Shown: positions 1 through 7,719, counted from the stretch's first letter. The stretch is DNA of 12,370 bases from Oscillospiraceae bacterium (GCA_902795955.1 CADBNJ010000194.1:1-12370), one strand, 5' to 3'. The notes: generated by a model from the letters alone, not told the origin. Made by a program: numbers and translations.

Positions 1-667
1 CGTAAGGACGGAATCCGTTGTCGTTATAGAATTGATCCGGCAGACTTCCGAGTTCACCTTGAGCTATCTCGTTAAGTCTGGCTGCAAACATGTCTTCACC
101 TTCCTGTTCGCTTATCATGACAGGGACGGGGAGAGCATTCATTTCCTTGGTGATAAGATCGAATATCTTGTGAGCAGAGGAGGAGGATATCTTATAGGAA
201 TTGATGTCCTCGATATATACATATCTTACGTCTAATCCTATCTCTTTGCGCTTGCCGTAATTATCAAGAGCGCTGATCAATTCATCCTTCTTAAGGAATT
301 CCGAGTCAAGCGAATCACAGAAATCCGACAGATCTATATAAGAGAAAGTAATCTCGGCCTTTACTGACTTGTTCTCGCTGTCGTATACGGGTTCTTCACA
401 ATCAGTTACCGATGCCAGAGATATCGCATGCCTGAGAACCTCATAAGTCTCAGACGATCTGTTCCTTACAATGACGGTCTCCTTCTCGTAATCGTAGTTC
501 TTGGCATATTCCTGTATCTTATTCTGATCGCCTTCTGCCATGGCAGATATGAATGAACCTGCAATTCCTGTCAGTTTGTCAGTATCAATATCGGGCTTTG
601 AAGAACAACCGGCAAGAATAACCGGGATCATCATAACTGATAATAATCTGACCTGATCAAGACGCAT
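1..667 (-). CDS. Putative lipoprotein, C-terminus cut off by the window edge
   Basis: This minus-strand frame opens with ATG at 667 and stays open to base 1 (222 codons), so the C-terminus lies outside the window. Residues 1-21 form a lipoprotein signal peptide: a hydrophobic stretch ending in lipobox LAGC, with Cys21 followed by SSKPD. The protein is therefore predicted to be lipid-anchored on the outer face of the membrane. The mature part is hydrophilic and mixed alpha/beta in look (for example residues TFSYIDLSDF); I recognise no named family or catalytic motif. Its ATG shares one base with the stop of the upstream glutamine synthetase gene (TAATG), and I see no convincing ribosome binding site of its own, which suggests translational coupling. 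A small extracytoplasmic lipoprotein with an NTF2-like or DUF-type fold is possible but unproven. The lipoprotein call is fairly sure; the function is unknown. Confidence 0.82.
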   Translation of the reverse strand, partial: MRLDQVRLLSVMMIPVILAGCSSKPDIDTDKLTGIAGSFISAMAEGDQNKIQEYAKNYDYEKETVIVRNRSSETYEVLRHAISLASVTDCEEPVYDSENKSVKAEITFSYIDLSDFCDSLDSEFLKKDELISALDNYGKRKEIGLDVRYVYIEDINSYKISSSSAHKIFDLITKEMNALPVPVMISEQEGEDMFAARLNEIAQGELGSLPDQFYNDNGFRPY

Positions 668-2577
668 TATATCTGATTATTGCAGTAATCTCTGTACTTC
701 TCTCTCAAAATGTTCATTTTGCCGTTCATCTCGATCTGAAGCTCGGAGACTTTGGCAGCATCACCCGATGCGATCGCTTCCTTGATCCTGTCGAAAAGCG
801 AGGTTGATGCATCCGTGTTCTTAGCCAGATACTCCTTGAGTTCCATGATCTCAGCCCATCTGGACGAATCATATCCGCATGAATCATCATGTCTCTTCGT
901 ATAACTTCTGATCTTTGACCTGTTCTCGGGAATGATCCTCTCACGGAGTTCCATCTCCCAGCGTTCGAGCATGGCTCTTGCATAGGAATCGAGGATCACT
1001 CTGTCAAACACATCGCCCGCACAGAGTATCCCGGTGACATCCTTGTGTTCCGCCAGGACGAGCATTGAATCGTAGACCGTTGCAGCAGGCTTGCCGAACA
1101 GTCTGTCACGTTCATCGCTCGTCATAGACTCGAAGATGTCTTCCTCGCATCTGTAGAGCCTGTCAGTCTCAAGATAATCTCCGGGTGTACCGTATGGCTT
1201 TGTGAATTCGGCTTCAAGCGCTTTTGTATCCTTGCCTGAATCTATCATATACTCGATGCCGTCGAGCATGCACTGATAGATAGCTGCCAGACACAGATAT
1301 GTATTGGTGTGAGGATTGGGGGCACGGAGTTCAAACCTTGTGACAGCCTTCTTATCTTCCGATCTTACAACGCCAAGAAGAACAGAGCGGTTACGTGAAG
1401 GAGTAAGAACATCCATTCCTATTGATGCGACGCAGTGTGTAGGCGCCTCGAATCCGGGCTGCAGCCTGTTGAATGCATCTGTTGAAGAAGATACGAAAGG
1501 ATTGATGAGATCGTAATGCTTCATGATACCGAACAGGGAACCCCAGCCCAGACGGCTGAGATAATCTTTCTTCATGTCGGCGGGAGCAAATAGATTAACT
1601 CTTTTGCCGTTCTTGAGGAAAGCAACGGCATTAACATGCGTGTGCTCGCCGGAACCGGCAACACCGTGGAGAGGCTTGGCATCGAAGCTCACGTCAAGGC
1701 CGTGAAGCCGGAATATCTCCTTGATGAATATTCTGGCGCAAAGCTCATAATCAGCGCCCTGGAGAGCGTCCGAATACTTCCAGTCAACCTCGAGCTGTTC
1801 CATGATGAAATGGTAATCACCGGAAGATGATATGGCAGCCTTAACTCCTCCGACTTCTTTGTGTCCCATCTCGGGATTGAATCCGTAGAGGTCGAGGAGG
1901 AGGATAACCTGCTCGAGAGCAGTCCTGACAACGCCCTTTGTCCTCTTCCAGTACTGTTCCTGAAGTTCCTGCGATATAGTAAGCTGTTCCGTGCTGATCT
2001 TCTCATCCGGTGAATTGACCCAGAATTCAAGTTCAGTCGCCATGATGAGGTTGATATGGTCAAGGTCATCTATAGTGAAGCCAATCTCTTCGCAAAGTGA
2101 AGGGTTGGCCCTGAGTCGTTCGGTGAGCTTTTGCTCAAAGAATTCGGCTGATTTCTTCAGGACAGACCTTGAACAAACAGGCTTGCCGTTGTGCTCAAGG
2201 AAGGAGGGGATACGAAGAGTTCCCGTGGGAAGGCCTGTCTTCGTATCTATATGAGCGTAATTGTAATCGATGTACCAGACGACGTCAGGGTCCGGAATAA
2301 GATCCACCTTACCGTCATTAAGAGTGGCAATACCCGGAAGAACAACAGATGATCCGTCGGTCTGAACTGCTTCTCCGTTAAGATAATTTGTAAGGTTATC
2401 ATGGAAGTCAGCAATAGGTATCTTCTCATCAGTGTCATTGCCGGCCAGGTCGACGGCAACGAGAGATACAAATTTGATCTCGGGATGTTCATCGAGGATC
2501 CTTGTTATATCTTCGACCTTATGAAGTTCCGGTGGGATGACGCAGAGAAGATCGGGATTTACAGTAAAACCATTCAT
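667..2577 (-). CDS. Large glutamine synthetase (GSI-like, clostridial form)
   Basis: Predicted ATP-dependent glutamate-ammonia ligase (cytoplasmic, ammonium assimilation). It has 636 residues, against about 440-470 for classical GlnA and about 700 for type III GlnN. Residues 33-60 resemble the N-terminal beta-grasp (FVSLVAVDLAGN then IPIADF). Catalytic-domain motifs follow in order: TELEFW at 181-186 (metal-binding glutamates), a region around Glu260/Glu263 followed by YSDALQGAD, GSGEHTHVN at 308-316 (equivalent of GSGMHTHQ), NRLQPGFEAPTH at 370-381, SRNRS at 394-398, and FELRAPNP at 415-422 with the catalytic-loop region and substrate Arg. The type III signature near the HTH motif is absent, so it is closer to type I. 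A C-terminal extension of roughly 150 residues, partly helical and charged, lies beyond the usual GSI end. The start ATG has a weak AGGCGG at 2593-2588, 10 bases upstream. The stop overlaps the next ATG. Whether it still makes glutamine or is a specialised paralog (for example gamma-glutamyl-amine ligase) cannot be told from sequence alone. Confidence 0.9.
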   Translation of the reverse strand: MNGFTVNPDLLCVIPPELHKVEDITRILDEHPEIKFVSLVAVDLAGNDTDEKIPIADFHDNLTNYLNGEAVQTDGSSVVLPGIATLNDGKVDLIPDPDVVWYIDYNYAHIDTKTGLPTGTLRIPSFLEHNGKPVCSRSVLKKSAEFFEQKLTERLRANPSLCEEIGFTIDDLDHINLIMATELEFWVNSPDEKISTEQLTISQELQEQYWKRTKGVVRTALEQVILLLDLYGFNPEMGHKEVGGVKAAISSSGDYHFIMEQLEVDWKYSDALQGADYELCARIFIKEIFRLHGLDVSFDAKPLHGVAGSGEHTHVNAVAFLKNGKRVNLFAPADMKKDYLSRLGWGSLFGIMKHYDLINPFVSSSTDAFNRLQPGFEAPTHCVASIGMDVLTPSRNRSVLLGVVRSEDKKAVTRFELRAPNPHTNTYLCLAAIYQCMLDGIEYMIDSGKDTKALEAEFTKPYGTPGDYLETDRLYRCEEDIFESMTSDERDRLFGKPAATVYDSMLVLAEHKDVTGILCAGDVFDRVILDSYARAMLERWEMELRERIIPENRSKIRSYTKRHDDSCGYDSSRWAEIMELKEYLAKNTDASTSLFDRIKEAIASGDAAKVSELQIEMNGKMNILREKYRDYCNNQI

Positions 2578-2713
2578 AAAAAAAATACCGCCTGAATAAT
2601 AATATACTTAATTATAATATCATATGTTGGTTTCGCGGGTTTTGGTCATTATTCTTGATTTTTTATTTGTTATATGCGAAATTTTAGAGTAATTATTACA
2701 AAAGGAGTAATGA
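2578..2713. promoter_or_regulatory. AT-rich divergent intergenic region
   Basis: This 136-base spacer separates the minus-strand glutamine synthetase from the plus-strand membrane protein, so it should hold both promoters. ATTATAAT at 2611-2618 can be read as a TATAAT -10 box on either strand, but I cannot pair it with a good -35 hexamer in either direction. TTGATT at 2655-2660 is a weak plus-strand -35 candidate. A clear plus-strand ribosome binding site, AAAGGAG (2701-2707), precedes the GTG start at 2714. I see no obvious GlnR-type TGTNA-N7-TNACA dyad. Confidence 0.45.
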
Positions 2714-3484
2714 GTGTTTCTTCTTAATCTTAAGATGTGGGCCAGGAACTATTTCAATATAGATGATCTCGGCAAAGGGATCGTCTCTAAGCTCATATTC
2801 TTGTTTATGCTCGGAATAAAGACCGCTATGAACTTTCTTCCGCCCGAGTATTCAGATTTCTCTCAGTTCGCAGCATGGTTCCGCAACATAATGACTGCAG
2901 GACAGATGACAGATGAACTCGCCGTTATCCCTTTGACGTATGAGAATTGGATATTCCTGTTCCTTACGGTTCTTGTCCTCTACATATGCATTATGACTTC
3001 GCTGTTCTATTCAGGCCTTGTGCTGCGTGATCTAAGAAGCAGGAACGGGAAGGAGAATATTCCTTTATCCGCGTTCTGGGGCAGGTTTGTTATACTGTGC
3101 CTTGTGTTCTCGGTAATATTCCTTCCTTTTGCTCTGCTGGCGGTTTATCTCGTGATACTTTTCCTTCTGGCGATCCCCATAATCTGTACGATCCCTGTAT
3201 GCTATCTGTCGGGTGACAAGGGATTCTTCGCATCGATTGGCGGCAGCGCCGGAAGAACGCGTGGCTTTTATATCCTGATACTCCGCGATATTACAGGCAC
3301 ATACGTTATCTACATGCTCCTGGGATTCCTCGTGACTCTTGTGTCATATCTGTCGGGAACGGCATATGCGATAATACGCAGCTTCCTTGATGTCTGGTAC
3401 TACATGTGTTTTGCCAGGATCTGTGCTTATGCATACACATATACGCAAAGTATCCGAATAATCAATAAAACTAATAAAAGTTAA
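2714..3484 (+). CDS. Polytopic membrane protein of unknown function
   Basis: This 256-residue protein starts at GTG 2714. AAAGGAG at 2701-2707 lies 6 bases upstream, and the nearby ATG at 2710 hits a stop after five codons, so GTG is the sensible start. Hydrophobic segments lie at about residues 23-43, 78-103, 121-143, 144-167, 183-212 and 215-240, giving five or six membrane spans. A polar loop (about 104-120, RDLRSRNGKEN) and a Gly/Arg-rich loop (about 166-184) separate them. The loop SIGGSAGRTRGF just before a span resembles the SLKRSWxLTKG-type helix of DUF975 and GDPD-membrane-domain proteins, but that is only a resemblance. There is no signal peptide and no visible catalytic residue. 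It sits between the divergent glutamine synthetase and the malic enzyme, with a 70-base gap to the latter, so co-transcription is possible but not shown. Confidence 0.82.
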   Translation: MFLLNLKMWARNYFNIDDLGKGIVSKLIFLFMLGIKTAMNFLPPEYSDFSQFAAWFRNIMTAGQMTDELAVIPLTYENWIFLFLTVLVLYICIMTSLFYSGLVLRDLRSRNGKENIPLSAFWGRFVILCLVFSVIFLPFALLAVYLVILFLLAIPIICTIPVCYLSGDKGFFASIGGSAGRTRGFYILILRDITGTYVIYMLLGFLVTLVSYLSGTAYAIIRSFLDVWYYMCFARICAYAYTYTQSIRIINKTNKS

Positions 3485-3500
3485 CCTTTTTTAATAGCAT

Positions 3501-3528
3501 TTTCGAGGCGAAAACTATACAATATACT
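3501..3528 (+). promoter_or_regulatory. Possible promoter of the malic enzyme gene
   Basis: TATACT at 3523-3528 matches the -10 consensus at five of six positions. The hexamer 16 bases upstream (TTTCGA, 3501-3506) is a poor -35 match. The position, about 27 bases before the malic enzyme start, is right for a short leader with GGAGG at 3543-3547. The weak -35 makes this a modest call. Confidence 0.4.
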
Positions 3529-3554
3529 AGCAAAAAGAAATTGGAGGTATTCAT

Positions 3555-4733
3555 ATGGCTAATGAATCAAAGGCTATTCAGAAGCATACTGAGTGGCAGG
3601 GTAAGATCGAAGTAATCTCAAGAGCACCAGTTGGGACAAAGGAGGAACTCGCAATAGCATATACTCCCGGTGTAGCTGAACCTTGCCTCGAGATACAGAA
3701 GGATGTGGATCTCTCATATAAATATACAAGACGTCATAACCTTGTTGCCGTAGTAACGGACGGTACTGCCGTACTCGGACTCGGCGATATCGGACCTGAG
3801 GCAGGAATGCCCGTTATGGAAGGCAAGTGTGCACTGTTCAAGGCTTTCGGCGGTGTGGACGCTTTCCCTCTCTGTATAAGATCCAAAGATGTTGATACCA
3901 TCGTTGAGACAGTGGCACTCCTTGCCGGTTCATTCGGCGGTGTTAACCTCGAGGATATCTCCGCACCCAGATGCTTTGAGATCGAGAGGAAGCTCAAGGA
4001 GAGACCTGACGTTGATATCCCGATCTTCCATGATGACCAGCACGGAACTGCAGTCATTACACTGGCAGGTATCACCAATGCACTCAAGATCGTAGGCAAG
4101 AAGATGGAGGATATCCATGTTGTTGTTAACGGTGCAGGTGCCGCAGCTATCGCTATCACAAAGCTCCTCATCTCAAGAGGACTTAAGAATGTTATCCTCT
4201 GTGACCGTAAGGGCGCTATCTATGACGGACGTGACGGTCTCAATCCCGCAAAGGAAGAGATGGCTAAGATCACCAACCCCGGTAAGAAGTCAGGCTCGCT
4301 TGCTGACGTTATCGTCGGTGCTGATGTGTTTATCGGTGTATCCGCTCCCGGCGTTCTGACAGCCGACATGGTCGCTACAATGGCAAAGGATCCTATCGTA
4401 TTTGCCTGCGCTAACCCTACACCTGAGATCCTTCCCGATGAAGCTAAGAAGGCCGGCGTTGCTGTTATGGCAACAGGCAGATCTGATTTCCCGAATCAGG
4501 TTAATAACGTTCTTGCTTTCCCGGGTATCTTCAGAGGTGCTCTCGATGTAAGAGCTTCAGATATCAATGATGAGATGAAGATAGCTGCAGCCAATGCTAT
4601 TGCTTCTCTCGTATCTGATGAGGAACTCAATCCCGAGAAGATCCTTCCGGATGCTTTCGATCCGAGAGTCGGCAAGACTGTTGCTGCTGCAGTTGCCCAG
4701 GCTGCAAGAGATTCCGGCGTAGCACGCATCTGA
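3555..4733 (+). CDS. NAD(P)-dependent malic enzyme (short bacterial form)
   Basis: This 392-residue protein has the usual length of the short bacterial malic enzymes, which oxidatively decarboxylate malate to pyruvate and CO2 in the cytoplasm and reduce NAD(P). The N-terminal malic domain carries AIAYTPGVAEPC with the catalytic Tyr36, the VTDGTAVLGLGDIGP signature at 67-81, catalytic Lys91 in MEGKCALFK, metal ligands in LEDI (around Glu133/Asp134) and FHDDQHGTA (Asp160/Asp161). The Rossmann domain begins at about 188 with VVNGAGAAA (glycine motif about 193-195). ILCDRKG (Asp217) ends the second strand, and an acidic residue there is often linked to NAD preference, an inference only. FACANPTPEI and the NNVLAFPGIFRGALD block near the end are family hallmarks. 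GGAGG at 3543-3547 lies 7 bases before the ATG. It may supply pyruvate for the transaminase encoded downstream. The family call is secure; cofactor choice is not. Confidence 0.95.
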   Translation: MANESKAIQKHTEWQGKIEVISRAPVGTKEELAIAYTPGVAEPCLEIQKDVDLSYKYTRRHNLVAVVTDGTAVLGLGDIGPEAGMPVMEGKCALFKAFGGVDAFPLCIRSKDVDTIVETVALLAGSFGGVNLEDISAPRCFEIERKLKERPDVDIPIFHDDQHGTAVITLAGITNALKIVGKKMEDIHVVVNGAGAAAIAITKLLISRGLKNVILCDRKGAIYDGRDGLNPAKEEMAKITNPGKKSGSLADVIVGADVFIGVSAPGVLTADMVATMAKDPIVFACANPTPEILPDEAKKAGVAVMATGRSDFPNQVNNVLAFPGIFRGALDVRASDINDEMKIAAANAIASLVSDEELNPEKILPDAFDPRVGKTVAAAVAQAARDSGVARI

Positions 4734-4741
4734 CAAAAAAG

Positions 4742-4771
4742 TTTACTAACTCACCCCAAACATAGTATAAT
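4742..4771 (+). promoter_or_regulatory. Promoter of the lrp-aminotransferase-prfB operon
   Basis: A perfect -10 box TATAAT lies at 4766-4771. TTTACT at 4742-4747 is a four-of-six -35 match with an 18-base spacer (or TTACTA at 4743-4748 with 17). Transcription would start near 4778-4780, leaving a leader of about 35 bases before the regulator's ATG. The -10 box lies in the loop of the inverted repeat at 4748-4790. Confidence 0.6.
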
Positions 4772-4790
4772 CCTATGTTGCGGGTGAGTT
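4748..4790. promoter_or_regulatory. Long imperfect dyad around the -10 box: operator or terminator hairpin
   Basis: AACTCACCC (4748-4756) pairs perfectly with GGGTGAGTT (4782-4790). After a two-base mismatch on each side, AACATAG (4759-4765) pairs perfectly with CTATGTT (4773-4779). The centre is the 7-base TATAATC. As RNA it would make a 9 + 7 bp hairpin just after the malic enzyme stop, but the bases after it (TTCTATATTATC) are not a clean U-tract, so a rho-independent terminator is only partly supported. As DNA it is a dyad overlapping a promoter ahead of a Lrp/AsnC gene, which fits an autoregulatory operator. It may do both jobs. Confidence 0.65.
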
Positions 4791-4815
4791 TCTATATTAT
4801 CAAGAGGTGAATTAC

Positions 4816-5304
4816 ATGATTGACCACATCGAATTGTTGAGAATGATCGAGAATGATGCCAGACTGACAAATGAGGATATGGCTGTAAGGCTCGGCGTTA
4901 CCGAAGAAGAATTAGCCAAAGAGATCAAGTATCTTGAAGATGAGAAGATCATTCTCGGGTATACGACGAATATTAACTGGGAGAAGCAGCTGCCTGAGCA
5001 CTGCATCGGTATGATCGAAGTAAGGATCGCACCTACGAAGGGCAAGGGCTATGATCAGGTTGCAAATATCCTGAGCAAATACGATAAGGTATCTGCATGT
5101 TATCTGATGTCCGGCGGATTTGATCTTATGGTCATCTACGAGGACAAGAGCCTCAGGGATATAGCTAACTTTGTTAACCAGAAGATAGCTACACAGGAAG
5201 GTGTTCTGTCGACAACCACACACTTCATACTTAAGAAATATAAAGCCAACGGTATCATGTTCGATGCACAGGATTCTGACGACAGGCAGGCAGTTATATT
5301 ATGA
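4816..5304 (+). CDS. Lrp/AsnC-family transcriptional regulator
   Basis: This 162-residue protein has the size and two-part build of Lrp/AsnC (feast/famine) regulators, which sense amino acids and act as DNA-binding dimers or octamers. Residues 1-55 form a winged helix-turn-helix (IENDARLTNEDMAVRLGVTEEEL, then a recognition helix and the GYTTNIN wing). Residues about 63-140 form the RAM ligand-binding domain (IGMIEVRIAP, YLMSGGFDLMVIYED, VLSTTTHFILKKY), with the Gly-Gly-Phe-Asp turn typical of the effector site. I chose ATG 4816, with AGAGGTGA upstream at 4804-4810. A GTG at 4807 is in frame but lies inside that ribosome binding site. The stop overlaps the aminotransferase start by four bases (ATGA), so the two are translationally coupled, and the regulator probably controls its own operon and responds to an amino acid or keto acid handled by the transaminase. 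Confidence 0.93.
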   Translation: MIDHIELLRMIENDARLTNEDMAVRLGVTEEELAKEIKYLEDEKIILGYTTNINWEKQLPEHCIGMIEVRIAPTKGKGYDQVANILSKYDKVSACYLMSGGFDLMVIYEDKSLRDIANFVNQKIATQEGVLSTTTHFILKKYKANGIMFDAQDSDDRQAVIL

Positions 5305-6491
5305 GCGATTATACCGATAAGATCTCTGATGTTGTAAATCAGGTTCCGCCTTCTGCGATCAGACGTTTCTTTGATCTTGCCAATGAGATGAAGGGTAATG
5401 TCATCTCGTTATCTATCGGTGAGCCTGACTTTGTAACGCCGTGGAGCATCCGCGAAGCGGGAATTAATTCGTTGAGGGACGGATACACGCACTATTCTCC
5501 CAATTCGGGATATATCGAAGCAAGAACGGCAATATGTGACTATATCAGCAGAAGATATTCTGTATCATATGACCCCAAATCCCAGATACTGATCACGGTA
5601 GGCGGCAGTGAAGGTCTCGATCTTGTTGCCCGTGCACTCATCAATCCCGGTGACGAGGTCATAATCGTGGAGCCGTGCTTTGTTGCTTACAAAGCGACCG
5701 TCATGTTCGCGCACGGTGTACCCGTCGTTATCTCGACAAAAGAAGAGAATGACTATAAGCTCATGCCCGAGGAGCTGGAGGCAGCCATTACTGATAAGAC
5801 AAAGTATCTTATTCTCGGCTATCCCAGCAACCCTACAGGCGCCGTTATGACACATGAAGATCTCTGTGCGATCAGAGATGTCCTCGTTAAGCACCCTGAT
5901 ATCATGATCATCTCCGATGAGCTGTACTGCGAGCTTAATTATCTCAGTGACAGGCCCGCTTCTCTGATACAGTTCCCGGAACTGGCAGACAGAACTGTTA
6001 TGATCAACGGATTCTCCAAGTCTTATGCCATGACCGGATGGAGGATCGGTTATTGTATCGGCCCTAAGCCCGTTATAGCGGCAATGACCAAGATCCATCA
6101 GTACTGCATCATGAGTTCGCCTTCAACGTCCCAGTTCGCTGTAATAGAAGCTGCTATGAATGGCGATGCGGCTATCGAAGAGATGCGCAATGAGTATAAC
6201 CACAGAAGAAGAGTGCTTCTCAAGGGACTTGCTGATGCGGGACTGAAGTGCTTTACACCTTACGGTGCATTCTATGCTTTCCCGTCAATTGAGGGACTTG
6301 GAATGAAGTCGGATGAGTTCTGTGAGAGATTCCTGCTTGAGAAGAAGGTCGCAATAGTGCCGGGCAAGGCTTTCGGTGAGTGCGGTGAATATCACGTCAG
6401 GATCAGTTATGCAGCCTCCATTGATAACATTAAGGAAGCGATGGTAAGGCTTAAGGAATTTGTTGATGATATTAAGAAAGGTAACGGATAA
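5301..6491 (+). CDS. PLP-dependent aminotransferase, class I/II
   Basis: This 396-residue fold-type I aminotransferase (AspC/PatA-like subgroup) would move amino groups between an amino acid and a 2-oxo acid in the cytoplasm. Visible motifs are SIGEPDFVTP near the N-terminus, YTHYSPNSGYIEAR, VGGSEGLDL (phosphate-binding), YPSNPTGA with Asn177, ISDELYCEL with Asp206 and Tyr209, and GFSKSYAMTGWRIGY with the Schiff-base Lys240. Arg367 in YHVRISYA should bind the substrate carboxylate. Length is normal for the family and all key residues are present. It overlaps the regulator gene by ATGA and shares one base with prfB (TAATG), so all three form a tight operon. The true substrate (alanine, aspartate, aromatic or other) cannot be set from sequence; a Lrp partner points to an amino-acid-responsive enzyme. 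Confidence 0.95.
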   Translation: MSDYTDKISDVVNQVPPSAIRRFFDLANEMKGNVISLSIGEPDFVTPWSIREAGINSLRDGYTHYSPNSGYIEARTAICDYISRRYSVSYDPKSQILITVGGSEGLDLVARALINPGDEVIIVEPCFVAYKATVMFAHGVPVVISTKEENDYKLMPEELEAAITDKTKYLILGYPSNPTGAVMTHEDLCAIRDVLVKHPDIMIISDELYCELNYLSDRPASLIQFPELADRTVMINGFSKSYAMTGWRIGYCIGPKPVIAAMTKIHQYCIMSSPSTSQFAVIEAAMNGDAAIEEMRNEYNHRRRVLLKGLADAGLKCFTPYGAFYAFPSIEGLGMKSDEFCERFLLEKKVAIVPGKAFGECGEYHVRISYAASIDNIKEAMVRLKEFVDDIKKGNG

Positions 6492-7600
6492 TGCTCGAAT
6501 TTGATAACATCCGGCTGGAGCTTGAAGCTCTTGAAGAACCTATAATGACACTTAAAGATTCGCTTCATATTGACCAGGTGAAGACTCAGATAAGCGAACT
6601 CGAAGCCAGAACACAGGAACCCGGATTCTGGGATGATGTTGATAAGGCTCAGAGCCTACAGACTAATCTTGCACGGCTTCAGAAGAAGGTTGACGGATTC
6701 AACGGTCTTCATAACAGCAGGGAAGACCTGCTTGCTCTTTGCGAGCTTGCCAATGAGGAAGAGGATATTGATTCATTGGATGAGTTGAAGTCCGGTCTGG
6801 ATACGCTCAAGGCTGATTTTGAGAAGATGCGCCTTGAGACGTTGCTTACTCAGGAGTTTGACAAGAATAACGCTATATTGACGCTTAATGCAGGTGCCGG
6901 CGGAACAGAGGCCCAGGACTGGGTATCCATGCTCTACCGTATGTACCTGAGGTGGGCTGAGGCTCACGGTTATGAGACAAAGGAACTCGAATACCTTGAG
7001 GGTGATGTTGCCGGCATAAAGAGCTGCTCGGTGATGATATCCGGGGAGAATGCGTATGGATTCCTCAGGTCAGAGCTTGGCGTGCACCGTCTCGTAAGGA
7101 TATCGCCTTTCGATTCATCCGGAAGAAGACATACGTCATTTGCATCCTGTGAAGTAATGCCTGAACTTGACGATACCATCGATATCAAGATCGACATGAA
7201 AGATGTCCGCGTAGATACTTACAGAGCTACCGGTAAGGGCGGTCAGCACATCAATAAGACAGATACGGCTGTCCGTATGACTCACGAACCTACCGGCGTG
7301 GTTGTCGCCTGCCAGTCAGAGAGATCACAGGTCCAGAACAGAGAGACATGTATGAAGATGCTCAAGGCAAAGCTTTATGCTCTCGCCCAAGCTGCACAGA
7401 TGGAGAAGATCGACGACCTCAAAGGCAACCAGATGGAGATTGCCTGGGGCTCTCAGATCAGATCGTACGTGTTCTGTCCTTACACGATGGTAAAGGATCA
7501 CAGGACCGGATATGAGGTTGTAGATGTCGATTCGGTTATGGACGGCAATCTGGACGGATTCATCAACGCATTCCTGTCAGGCATGAAGATTGAGAAATGA
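6491..7600 (+). CDS. prfB: Peptide chain release factor 2 (RF2)
   Basis: RF2 reads UGA and UAA stop codons in the ribosomal A site and triggers peptide release. The 369-residue length matches the family (about 365). An N-terminal helical domain is followed by the stop-codon-recognition motif SPF at residues 205-207 (in RISPFDSSGRRHTSFAS) and the catalytic GGQ at 250-252 (in TGKGGQHINKTDTAVR). SPF rather than PxT identifies RF2, not RF1. The gene is continuous: the in-frame UGA used in many bacteria for +1 frameshift autoregulation near codon 25 is absent, and the corresponding place reads LKDSLHIDQ. The ATG shares a base with the aminotransferase stop, with AAAGG about ten bases upstream, so expression follows the lrp-aminotransferase operon. 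It ends with UGA, a codon RF2 itself decodes. Confidence 0.97.
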   Translation: MLEFDNIRLELEALEEPIMTLKDSLHIDQVKTQISELEARTQEPGFWDDVDKAQSLQTNLARLQKKVDGFNGLHNSREDLLALCELANEEEDIDSLDELKSGLDTLKADFEKMRLETLLTQEFDKNNAILTLNAGAGGTEAQDWVSMLYRMYLRWAEAHGYETKELEYLEGDVAGIKSCSVMISGENAYGFLRSELGVHRLVRISPFDSSGRRHTSFASCEVMPELDDTIDIKIDMKDVRVDTYRATGKGGQHINKTDTAVRMTHEPTGVVVACQSERSQVQNRETCMKMLKAKLYALAQAAQMEKIDDLKGNQMEIAWGSQIRSYVFCPYTMVKDHRTGYEVVDVDSVMDGNLDGFINAFLSGMKIEK

Positions 7601-7630
7601 TCCGCGTTTAGGATTCTATCTGCGAATAAT

Positions 7631-7680
7631 AAAGGGTGTTGCAAAAGTGAAGCAGATTTACTTAGCGGCATCCCTTTTTT
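7631..7680 (+). terminator. Rho-independent terminator after prfB
   Basis: AAAGGGTGTTGC (7631-7642) pairs with GCGGCA-T-CCCTTT (7665-7677), with one bulged T at 7671 and two G-U pairs. The stem is about 12 bp with a loop of about 22 bases and ends in six T residues (7675-7680). It lies just after the prfB stop, closing the three-gene operon before the next promoter. Confidence 0.75.
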
Positions 7681-7719
7681 ATGGCATAATCCCGCGTTGT
7701 GTGTTCAGCCATTTTTGGC

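Noticed and set aside
1689..2069. Minus-strand 126-codon frame inside glutamine synthetase
   Set aside because: It is an out-of-frame shadow; the composition is Ser/Arg-rich and the overlapping frame has intact catalytic motifs.
4807..4815. Upstream GTG start for the Lrp/AsnC regulator
   Set aside because: The GTG is part of the AGAGGTGA ribosome binding site that serves the ATG at 4816, and family alignment starts at the later Met.
5565..6098. Antisense 177-codon frame within the aminotransferase gene
   Set aside because: It has no family motif or ribosome binding site and lies fully opposite a well-supported enzyme gene.
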